Source of the DNA: Branchipolynoe longqiensis
Taxonomy: Eukaryota > Annelida > Polychaeta > Phyllodocida > Polynoidae
DNA: 64,000 nucleotides
Assembly (NCBI GenBank): GCA_030323885.1
Contig: CM059194.1
Coordinates: forward strand, 26,384,363-26,448,362
Reading direction: 5' to 3'
The notes beneath the pieces were generated by a model, which saw nothing but the letters and a program-made list of their open reading frames with translations, had not been told where the DNA came from and did not search any database. Every line of letters begins with the position of its first letter. The first letter of the stretch is position 1. Position numbers and translations under genes: made by a program. This document shows, piece by piece, positions 24,201-36,390 of the stretch.

Positions 24201-27200
24201 TTGGTTTCCCTTGCTACTGGAATTGTAGCACACAAAACCATCAACTGCGATGAAGCTGAACGTCATGGATTCAAAGCTATGCAGGAAATAGTTAGTAAAC
24301 CATTTGCAGGAATAAAACTTCGACGGAATGACAAAGTAAAACCGCTTGCAGCAATTAATCCACTGCAACTGTTCAGTCGAATCGCCTCCATTATTAACTC
24401 GAGCTCCGAGTTGTCCAGCTTCTTGAAGTATGAAGTATGAACTGGTGCCACAACCCCCATCATTGTTTGATGATGTGTCAATGAGAAAATCGACGAAGGC
24501 TGCATTAGCTACTCTGCTAGAATCATTGGTGCCCAGTGACAATAATATGCCAGGCGAGGCTCTTTTTGTTGTTGATGGTGGACATCTTCTTCACTCGGTG
24601 ACTTGGCCACGTCCAGCAACTTATGATGAAATCTGCCAAATGTACCTCAGGTATGTTATCAAGCACTACCAGTCAAATGCAACAGTCGTCTTTGATGGCC
24701 CTCCTTCAACAAAATCTGTTGAACAAAATCGCAGGGCAAGCAAGGCATTCTCCGCAGATATCATCTTCACTGGCAGCATGCACACTACGACAACACAGGC
24801 AGGGTTGGAAATGGAAACAATAAATCCTGCCTTATTCTTGCTATATCTTCTGGTCTCTGTGATGCTGGTATACATGTTGCACAGGCCACAGCTTATGCTG
24901 ACACAATGATCGTGTCTACAGCTCTTGATCTTGCATTCAATGGGGAGACAGTTGTGTTGGTTGGGACTGACACAGACCTGTTGGTCATGCTCATTTCTCG
25001 GGCACCAACCAATACAAAGCTATTCATGCTTCGTCCCAGTATGAACAATAAACCGGCAAAATTATTCAATATCACCGCGATACAGCAAGCTGTTGGGGAA
25101 AAACAACACAGCTTGCTTTTTCTTCACGCCGTCACATGGTGTGATACCACATGGACAAGGCAAGAAAAAGGTGTTTCGGTTGCTCATTGCTCATGTCAAA
25201 TGAGAAACTTGCTAAGGAAATGAGAGTGTTCAATACGGAAACTTCGAATCCCACTGATGTCTCAGCAGCTGGAGAAAAGTTTATTCTTGCATTATATGGT
25301 GGAACAAGGTTCAATACACTAGATGAATACAGATACTATGCCTATAAGAGGAACATTGCTGGCAAGTCAGTGGGTGCCAAGTTCACTCTAGCCACTCTGC
25401 CACCCACCAGCACAGCTGTACGACAACATTCTTTGTGGACCTACTGACAGGTACAACAATTGTTGGGAAAGGATCCCTCACCGACTGAGTGGGGATGGAA
25501 AACTCATAAGAACATGTTGCTTCCCCTCCCTACTGACTTGCCACCGGCACCTCAGAAACTAATAAAACTCATAAGCTGCAACTGTAAGGCAGGATGGATG
25601 AGTCATTGTGGGTGCAGACAGGCAGGAATGGCTTGTTCTGCAATGTGTTCACAATGTATGGGAATCGGATGCAGCCATGCCCCACAGGCTGAGGAACTCG
25701 GTACTGGCGAGGACGAGTAAATTCAAGTGTTGGTTGATCAGTTGATCGCTCATACATCAGGATTACATAGCTAATAACTTTCCTGATATATATCGATATG
25801 CAATGAACAAAATTCAAGCATTTCATTGAACAATCATTGTTATGTATGCTGTTGCCATTGGTTACCAATGTATAATAATCATGTATGGTATTGTTCTATG
25901 TATTATCTTACTTGCTTATTAATTAGAATGTTAATTACAAGCATATGTTAAGTTCATAATGCAATAAGTCCATTTATAAGGTCATTATCTGGGCCATTAG
26001 CGTGCATCGATGGTTGCTAGGCAACATAATTGTTTTAGCGATGAAGCAAGGTGGGATTTTAGGGGAGTTTTGATATTTTGTTTAATTTACTACACTAAGC
26101 TTATATAAAAAAAATTAGCTTGACATTATTTTTTTCCAGGTTTTACTGTTCTGGTAGCTAATGCTCCTGAACTATTCGTTTCATGAGGACAGAAAGCTTA
26201 AAGTTGCAAAGTCCGATGAAAACATCAAATTTTCAAAACCAAAACAATTATCTAGATTTGATTTTATATATACACATAAAAACAACTTCCGAGCGAATGG
26301 AGTGTCAAGCCCCGCGCAGGAGGTGAGCCGTGCATGCTGGGACCCCCCACCCATGTGGGTAGTGGGGGGGGGGGGGGAGCACTCCAGCTCTTATTACACG
26401 CGATAACGGTCTTATCACTATCCATATATCTAACTTAGATACTGGTGCATTTATTAAACATTTGTCACCACATAGAACGCAATACTGAGGCAATTTAACA
26501 GAACCTGCTATAGAGGGTATGCACTGACATCATGCTAAACGGATGCGCGGCCATTGCAGAAACCTATGGTGTCAGAGTTTTGGCATCCTTACCGAAACTA
26601 ATTTTACATGCTTACACTTGGCTTAGATTTGGTGGTTAAATATCTCAGAAGTTAGCCATTTAAAATAAAAGTTACTTCAAACTAAATAGAGGTAGATTAT
26701 AACGATCAACCTAATATATTTATCTCAGAAAATGACAGCAACTCAAAACCATCGGACTATGCAACTTGAATACGGGTAATCCTGGGTTCCACTGGTCCCT
26801 CAGGAGGACTGAGGCTGCCGGTGTGGCAGTAAATCGCAAACCCCTGGAAATTGCACACCCCGGGGTTTGCGATTTACTAGGAAATCACAAACCCCCCCTG
26901 GAAATCGCAAACCCCCCTTTGTTTTGGGACAGATTCGGGCCAAATCTATTCAATGCGACCATATTTAACAGAATTATATACTCAAATCGTGAAATTTCAT
27001 TAAATTAACCCTAAATTCGAAGCGTTATTAAGGCTACCGCCGCATTGGCGGCGATATTAATCGCCGAACGTAATGTAAACAAATCGCCGCCGCATCGACG
27101 TCGCGTTCCATACTGGCGGCGGCGGCGATTTGTTTACTTTACGTTCGTCGATTCGAAAATATAACTAGTAATATCGCCGCCAATGCGGCGGTAGCCTTAA

Positions 27201-30200
27201 TAACGCGTCAAATTTAGGGTTAAATTGGTAACCAAATAAGTGAAATTTGACCAATTTAACCCTAAATTCGACGAACGTAAAGTAAACAAATCGCCGCCGC
27301 CGCCGAATGGGGGGTTTGCAATCTCCAGGGGGGATATGCGATTTCCTAGGAAATCGCAAACCCCCCATGCCCATATATGGCATGGGGGTTTGCGATTTCC
27401 TAGGAAATCACAAGTGGGGGTTTGCGATTTACAGGGTTTGCGATTTCCTGCTACACCGGGTCACAGCTCCAGAGGAAGGTGATGGAGGTGGTGAATACAA
27501 TACACGCACACAAAGTGGTATTTTATCTAATGTAGAATATTTACTGGGACAGTTTCACTGTAATCTACATTATATATAAATGTATGGGAAGAATTCTACC
27601 ATTTGACAGGTCATAGGATTCGCACCCTGGGTTTGAAAACCTGGCTAAGTCAAACAAAGCAATGATTTCAGAATTGAGAATTTGTCGCCGCCTAACAAAG
27701 CCTCGCACTCAACAGCACTAGGATATGGTAAGGAACAGTGAAATGTGGAAGACAAATTGTCGATGATTGAAATTTCCCCATCTAATGTAACAAACAAAAA
27801 TATGTTGATCCCTTTCAACCCCTCCCCCACCCCCACTTCTCTCAAAACCTATTACCTAACATTTTCCTTTAAATTGACATAAAACCTGTCTGATTTAAAA
27901 TTCCCCACTGCAATCTCAGACTTCCGATCCCATCATTAGGCCACACAATATGGAACACTTGTGATGAGATTAAAAAATGGGCAGGTTTCTCATATTTGGT
28001 ATTGGTGATTGGATCCACTGATTTGCATATTTACAATATAATATATATATGTGTACTGGAGATATGTTATATCTTTTTGAAAAAAGAAGAGAGAAAGTAA
28101 AGGAAGAAAGAAGTGTTTAAAGATGATTCTAGAATCATCTTGTACATTTATATGTTGAACTGAAATTGTATGCAGTTACTATTACAATGAATAGTCAATT
28201 TATATTATGCTTCTATTATCGAACAGGTTTTTCATGTGGTTATTATTGCAACTGATATTGTCGTTTATGTAGCAACAAATTGTAATGAATGGCCGGAAGA
28301 CCAGTGCTCTGGCGCTGACAAAAGACATTATTCACTGAATAAAATACATTTAGTAAAAAAAAAGTTTTCCCAACGAATGCAACAAACAAAAATATGTTTC
28401 CCAAACGAATGCAACAAACAAAAATAAGTTTCCCCAACGAATGCAACACACACAAATAAGTTTCCCCAACTAATGTAGCAAACAAAAATAAATTTCCCCA
28501 TTGAATGCAACTAACAAAAGGAAAGATTAAAAAAATAACAGTTTCAAGAACTCACTTGTTCAACATTCTAGCATTTCATCATAAGACTTTACTAAACGAT
28601 AGTAACCTGTATACATGTGTTGACTGATTTTCTAGCTTACACCATAGCCGGTTTCACCAAGACTGACAACAGGCGCCTGATAGGCGGCACGGTGCAACCC
28701 ACCATTTTGGATGAGGTGGCCTGTCAGGTTGCGTGCGCAGCCGACTCAACGTGTGTCGGCATTGACTGGGACAAATTGACCATTGTGGCAGCTGCCAAGT
28801 GCTGGTTTCACACAGAGGCGAAAGGAGGGTGCAACACGCCGGTCACTTCCACCTGCTGCAACTACTACGTCAAAACATCTACCATTTGCAGTAGGTTTTT
28901 GTTGTTTTTGTTGGGTTTTTTTTGTGTGTTTTTTTTGGTGATGGCGTATTTATCCTGTCCATAGCAGTTAAGTCTAATGACTTGTTTTCGCAGCTATACA
29001 TTAATTAGAGAAATTGAAAAGTCCTACAATTAAACACAAAAAATATTATAAGTCGTTACAAATTATGGATGTCCAATATATTGGAAAAACTGTTTTCAAA
29101 ATGTTTGTCTTGTTTTGTAAAAAAAAGTTAAATCCAACTTTCTTTTGTAAAAATATTTATATCACAATATTTCATATGTTCTTTAAAAGGCTACATTTGG
29201 TGTTATTTTGAAATAATTGTTTAGGGTTACTGCAGACAGTTTGCACCAATCTTGGCTGTCCTCCAAAGATTACATTGACATTTTTCACCACCTGATGGGC
29301 AGTAGGACTAGTGGAGCATACTCGGAATCTGGAGTTCTTGCATGCTGAAAAAGCTGTGGAATTTCTTCATTTTGGTTCTTAAAAAAAAACGTTTTAATGG
29401 CCATAAATAGTACTTAAAAAGTCATTAATAAAGGAGCCTGAGAAAGAGTAGGAACCCTGTATAGCGGTTCATCTTCATCTTCATCATCTTCTCGTGCGCA
29501 AGGTTGGGCATTCAAATCCCAGCAAAGTCAAAACAAGGATTTACTAAATTGATTCTTGTAACTACCTAGGCTGGCACTCGGCATTAATAGGATAGGACAA
29601 GGACTGGTTAGCACAGTTTTAGGATAATGTGACTATGTGGGATATCGGGTCATGGTGCTGTTGAACTGGTCTCCTAGTGAGGAAGCGATATAAAGTCACC
29701 ATGAGTGTGCACTGTCACAAGTCGGTGCCTGTCCTAGTGGGACCTTAGATGTTGCAGGGATGTCAAACAACAACAAACAAACAATATTTTCCTCCTTCTC
29801 CTCCTTCTCCTCCTTCTGCTTTTCCTCCTCCTCCTTCTCCCCCTTCTCTTCTCCTGGTCCTTCTTCATTTACCGCTCTTCCTTCTCCCTATGCTCTTCCT
29901 GCTTCTTCTATTACCACTTCATCCTCTTATTCTTCTTCATCATCTTCTCATCATTCTTCTTCGTCTTCGTTTTCTGCTTATAAGGTTGTTTAGCAGCCCT
30001 GTACAAGATATAAGACTGCGGGGAGTAGCTAGCTTGACATATTCTACCCTAGTTATTTCTGAAACACTATCTCCAAAATAGGGCTGCTAAACAACTTATT
30101 AGAAAAAGTGTCCGGAAGCTGGGTTATCGGCATAACCACATTAATTTAAAGTGCGAAATATATAGCTGAAACGCTTATCCATCACAGCCTGCTACTTTTG

Positions 30201-33200
30201 GGGTGAATAACTGATGAAATCGTGTAGATTAATAGACTTTAAAAGTTGATGTTTGTTGTTTGTTGTTGTTTTACGTCCTAGCAACATCTAAGGTCATATC
30301 AGGACGGGTACCGACTTGTGACAGTGCGCACTCATGGCAACTTTATAGTGCTGTCCCACTGGGAAACCAGGCCGCCGGCACCATGACCTGGTATCCCACT
30401 CAGTCACATTATCCTGACACTGAGCACACCAGTCCTTGCCCTATCCTAATAATGCCGAGCGCCTGGCTAGGAAGCGACAAGTATCAATTTTAAAGTCATT
30501 GGTTTGACTCGACCGGGACTCGAACCCATGACCCCACGGTCTACCAGCACGGGAGACGGACGCTCTAACTCATTCGGCCATCCCGTCTGGTCTTTTAAAA
30601 GTTGAATTGAGAGTCTCAACTATATATATAATTTCTTATATCTATTATTTCTCTCACAATTTCTCACTCAAAATAGGTCAACATTGTGCACTGGAAGCAC
30701 AACCAGCTCCACAGTTAATTCCTAATGAAGTAGCTTTTGATGCATGGTCGTCATTCACCCTGAGTCTGTTATCTAATTCAGCAATACAAGAGTAACACAT
30801 GTATATGAGCCTTTCTAAAAAGGTGCTAACTAATTTTGTTGTTGTCTGCATAACGATTGACACAAAACAGCACAGAAACGGTTACACTGAAAACACAAGG
30901 ACATTTGCTTCAAATCAATATGTATTCTATTGGGATTATGAAACACCATAAATCAGTTTATCCTGAGCAAATGCATAAGCAGATAGTATGTTGATCGTTA
31001 CAATAGACAAAGCCTTGTCCCATATTACTTATCACCTTTTGAGACAGGCTCATTATATATTGGCATTTATTACGCTTAAAGCTAATTCCATATATGCGGC
31101 ATGCAAACGCGAATGCGGCATTCATCATAGATACCGATGCGATTTTCAGTCTTTCGTTCTACAAATTTGTGAAGAAAAGTCAAAGTTCCTCTTCTTTCCT
31201 ATGGCATATAGGGCAGCATTCACATTTTGTTTTGTTTTTTGTAAAGTATTTATTCATCTGAATATGACATTTGTCAGCGCCGGATCACTGGTCTTCCGAC
31301 GATCTTACTATTGGAATTGACAGTCTAAATAATCTAAGTTTGATCAGTGCTTTATTAGTTACAGCACCGATCCTGTAGAATTAAGGGAGTGGCTCCTGCT
31401 GTATAATGTACAACACCCGTCACTGTAGTTCATGCAAAAATGGGGAGCAGCATCGAGTAGACCAATCACACCAACCGGTCCATGGGTCAATCCATTTGCC
31501 GCATTCGCAATCACAATCGCAATCGCATCCAGACATATGGAAGCACTACTGTGCCTTTACATGCTTTTCCATATTTTGCCATATTCGCATTTGCATTCGC
31601 ATACCGCGTATATGGAATTTTAGCTTAACACGAATGCTACAATACTTAGATTACAGGCCTGAGAGTGCGATTTGTGAGACTACCTGACGGGTAACCGTAC
31701 CTGTGTCTCCCGATGCAGCTGGGGTGGGTGGGATGGTTGAATTTGTGAGGGGTCCGTATGCCTCATGTTAGTTCAGGACCTCAGGACGAAGTGATTTCAA
31801 AGCATGGAGCTTGCAATGGTCCTCAGTGGTTCGGCATGAAATGCTAGGTGTCATGGCAGTAGCAGTCAGCCGCTCAGTGGTCGGTGGTCTCTTAGGTTGT
31901 ATTCGATTATCAAGACCGGGCGACTCGGGTCACCCGAGTTGCTAGAATTTCAAATTGAACACCGCGAGTGGAGTCGACAAAAACATGTGCCGTGTGCAAA
32001 AAGTCCTCACCCCAGTAACCCACATCTTGGCTGGGGGTGGCTAGGAATGATGTCACAGTTGCGCTGGTACCGTCCTGTAGGATAACAGCTACCAGTACCA
32101 GTCCTACATGTTTTTTGTTTTTGTAATAACCCAGATTAATGAAATGGAAATATAGCTAAACTATGCAATCATAAAATACTTTCAATCCTATTTTGCTGTA
32201 GTTATATCGGTTTAAAAAAAGAAAAAAAGGTTTTGAATTAAGCCGCCATTTTTGTCACCATGAGCTTGGAGAAGCGTATTCGTTTATTCAACCTGAGTCT
32301 AGGATGTGCGCATGCGCCAAAAAGTGGTTTGTGTGACCCAAGTCGATTAATCGAATACGCCCCTTGTTTCGGGCTAAATGGTGCCCGGTAGTAGTGCGTC
32401 CTTAGTGACGGGGAATTTGTGTGTCAGTCACACGCGTTCAATTACTCAACTACCCATCTTGCAGACCTGCCACATGATACAGGTTACCCGTATCCGATAC
32501 GGATTGTGGTGTTATTTTTAGTGGTATGGCCATACTCCATTTTCATACAGATTTTTTGTTAAATTTATGGAAGTAAAAATGTTGACGTTGAACAGATTAA
32601 AGATGAGTACGAGGGCTTTCAGTTGCTGGGAGGATGGCTAGACACGACCAGTCAACCAATGTAATGTAGTTTGTTGTATATAATGTTTGATTAGTAAGAT
32701 TATATAATTATATTCACATGTTTTCTAAGGTATGCATGACATATGTATATGAATTATTTATGTGATACAGATTCATACAGGATTTTAGGTGAAAAATACA
32801 GATTGCCATGCAAAATATGTTACAAACCTGATCTTGCGGGGGAAAACAAATATGAAAAATGTCCCATCCTTGCCCGTCCGTCTCTGCAGACGTCGAGAAC
32901 GGCTACACCTTGTCACGTGACGTAAAAATGCTGACGGTGGGAGCCCTGCAGTCGGCCGCCATTACTGAGCTGACGTGCCAGGCTGCGTGCGACGCCGGAA
33001 ACACGTGCGAGGGCTACGACTTCACCTCCACCAACCAGTGCTACCTGTACACCAAGACCAACGTGTGCGGAAACTTTGTCACATGTTCCGGCTGCAACAG
33101 CTACCGCAATGTCAGTTTCGAATGCAGTACGTATCGTCTTCCAATTGCTATTTCTTACCACCCTCCCTCCTACTCAACTCCCATTATATATGTATTATTG

Positions 33201-36200
33201 GTCTGCACTGACCTCTCAAGCAAGGAGCCACATAGACAGGTAGGCATGGATAGGGTGGTTACATCATGGAGCCTAGGTGGTGTAATGGTTAGAACACTGG
33301 CCCGGAATGCAAGATATGTGTTTTCGATTCTCGCTCTAGGCGAAATATTTTCATCACCCCCCACAACATATATATAATTTTTTATATATATATTTTGTTG
33401 TTGTTGGTAAGTGAATTTAATTCATATACATATATGTATATATATATGTATATATATATGTATATATATATACACATATATATATATATATATATATATT
33501 TTGTCAGTGTCAAAGCACTGGTCTTCCGACCGTAAATGTTGCAGTTATATTGGGTAATTACACAAAATTTGTACATGGTTTAGATATAGTTTTTTATTAT
33601 GTGTACCATTTTATGGGTGAGAGAAAGGGGAGGGGGCGCATCTGACAAAGTGGTGCTGTTTGTGTGACTGAAAATGATGAATACTTTGCATGACCCTTTA
33701 ATCACTGTAACAGTAACACATAAAAATGTACATTATATATATTTATGCATATTAGTGGCATAACTTCCATATACGCAGGTACGCAGCTGGGTACCACCTA
33801 AGATTACAAATGTATTTAACAAGTTCAAATATATGATGTTTCATGGCGTTTTATTCCATCGCGTTTTATTCCAATAGCATTTTATTTCATCTTTACACCA
33901 CCGGAAAATCCCAAGCTATACCCCTCTATATGTAATGTACATTTCTATCCACACACACATATATATATAGTGATGAGACCGCTATCGCGTGTAATAAGAT
34001 CTGGAGTGCCCCCCCCCCCCCCCCCCCACACACACACACCTAGGTGGGTGAAGGGTCTGGCATGCACTGCTCGCCCCTCTGTGCGGGGCGTGACACTCCA
34101 CTCGCTTGTAAGTTTATCACCATCATCATCATCATCATCATCATCATCATGCGGTCGGTTGCAATGCAACAAAGACTGCTTTCATTTCTTAACCATTGCT
34201 ATCCATTTAGCTCTCAGCCATGAGATTTCATGTGGTTGTGCATTTCATAAAAGCTGCTTGCAAAGTGTTGAAGTGCTGTTGGTCTGTGGTCAAGGTACTA
34301 GCGGCACTCTCTCGGGGAGCAAATAGGGGGCTCACGCTGGCGAGAACACATGAAGACAGGCGCAAACTATTTGTCCCTGCAGTCGCTGGTCAGGAGATGT
34401 TGGGAGTTCCATTCATCAACATCCTTAATGCTGCCATAGTATCTTGGTTTTCTGTTTGGGTTTGCTCCCTTAGTTTTTGTTTGTTGTTGTTTTATGTCCT
34501 CTCAACATCTAAGGTCATATCAGGACGGGTACCGACTTGTGACAGTGCACACTCATGGCGACTTTATAGTGGTGTCCCACTGGGAAACCAGGCTGCCGGC
34601 AGCATGACCTGGTATCACACTCGGTCACAATATCCTGCCACTGAGCACACCAGTCCTTGCCCTGTCCTAATAATGCCGAGCACCTGGCTAGGAAGCGACA
34701 AGTATAAATTTTTAAGTCATTGGTTTGACTCGACCAGGGTTTGAACCCATGATCTACCAGCACGGGAGACGGACGCTCTAACTCAGTCGGCCATGCTCCC
34801 TTAGCCTTTGGTTCTACCAAGAACCTGTACCACAAGGCAGTGGTTTACAACTTTGCAAGGCAGGGGCGTCAAACTCCCTGAGGTATTTTAGCAGATAGGT
34901 ACTGCAATACCTGCATACCAAAAGTTTATATAGGCCTATATATGCGTGAAACTCCACTCCCTCGGAAGTGGAGTGTCACCCCATGCAGGGGTGGGGGGGT
35001 GACCGGTGATGCCGGACCTCCCACCTATATATATTTGGATCCGCTTCCCATTATTTGCATTGTTTCTAAGTTGTTCGCTCTATAGATCATGGTCAAAGAC
35101 AATGTACGACAAGTTGCGCAACTCGGCGGTTTCTTGGTAAATACAGCAAACAAGGTAATTGGACAGGTCCCATCGCCCAGCCTCACTGCTGGAGCAGCAG
35201 GGAGGACGGCAGGATGGCGAGTGACTGAGGGAGGCCGGCGGGCGGCCTTATAAGGGAGGAAGGGATGGCGAGGTCGGGGGAGGTGAGAAAGCGGCGGGCC
35301 GGGGGGAGGGCGAGGGAGAAAGCTGAGAGGCGAGTGGCAGGGGAGGTGCGAATGCTGCGCGACGGCGGCAGGCGGGGGGAGGGTCTCTTCCTCTCCACAC
35401 ATCAAGCGTAATGCGAGCATTACGACCGATGCGCGAAAAGGAAGAAAGCGAGGCGAGTGTGGAGAAAAGAGGCGTTTATTGGTACGCCTCAGACAAACAG
35501 GTATACAACAATGCAAGTGAGGAGGCTCATAAGGAGCAACATAGGAAACAAGTAAAATACAACAATGCAAGAGAGGAGGCTCATGAGGAGCAACATATAA
35601 AACAAGCAAAATGATGAGGTAAAAGGAGGCTCAGAGGGAGGGGAAGTATACCGTAAGCTTTGAGAGTTCAGGGGAGGGGCGCCGAGGAGCCCTCCACCAA
35701 AACGGAGGAGAGGGCTCGAGGCGCGCCCAGGGGGGCGAGGCGACGCACGTATGCATGCACCGCCTCAGAGGTCCAGGTGCCTTGCGCCATTATATCGGCC
35801 AGGGGCACCCCGGCGCGGTGGCAGGCCTGGGCGGCGCCTCGGCGGAGGCTGTGGAGAGTGAAGGTCTCGGAGGCGGGCACTCCTTGGGCCTTCAGGGCGC
35901 CCCTCAGGAGTGCGGTGAGGGAGCGTGGGTCGAGGGGCCGGCCCGAGGGCATGAGGAAGGCCGGCGCGTCGGGGGGCGCCGGGCACTGGGCGAGGGCGCT
36001 CCGCCAGGCTGCAACAGGGCAGAGCTTCGATCCGAGGGCGGCAGGGACGAAGAGGGTGACCGCGCCCGAGGGGCCGGAGATGGTCTTGGACGTCCTGATG
36101 AGGAGCCACAGGCCCCCGGGCGCGGGGCGGACGTCAGCACGGGTGAGGGTGTGGGGGCCGCCCCAACCCTCGGGGCTCAGGGCCAGGAGGTTGGACTGCC

Positions 36201-36343
36201 GGAGCATCCCGAAGTACCCGAGGAGGAGGGCGGCCCGAGGCACGATCGAGGCGGGGCCCGCTCGCGTGAGGTGGGCGATGGCGAGGGCGAGGTGCTGTGG
36301 GGTCAAGGGAGGGGCCTGACGCGGGACGTGCGTGGACGTGCGT

Positions 36344-36390
<47 letters not shown>

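Larger units (their letters stand above)
22321..26160 (+). mobile_element. 3.8-kb element with ~325-bp TIRs around a PIN-like/CXC gene
   Basis: The left arm (about 22321-22645) and the reverse complement of the right arm (about 25838-26160) align along their length. Shared blocks in order include GGAAAAAAATAATGTCAAGC, CCCCTAAAATCCCACC, GCAACCAT, ATGGCCCAGA, ATTAATAAGCAAGTA, TTATTATACAT and GCAACAGCATAC. Between them lies one decayed plus-strand gene and a 39-bp minisatellite. Long terminal inverted repeats enclosing a gene are the signature of a cut-and-paste transposon. I could not identify a target duplication or a DDE transposase. Confidence 0.75.

Noticed and set aside
34220..34744. 174-residue plus-strand ORF
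   Set aside because: Its second half is the reverse strand of a SINE, and its first half shows no domain.
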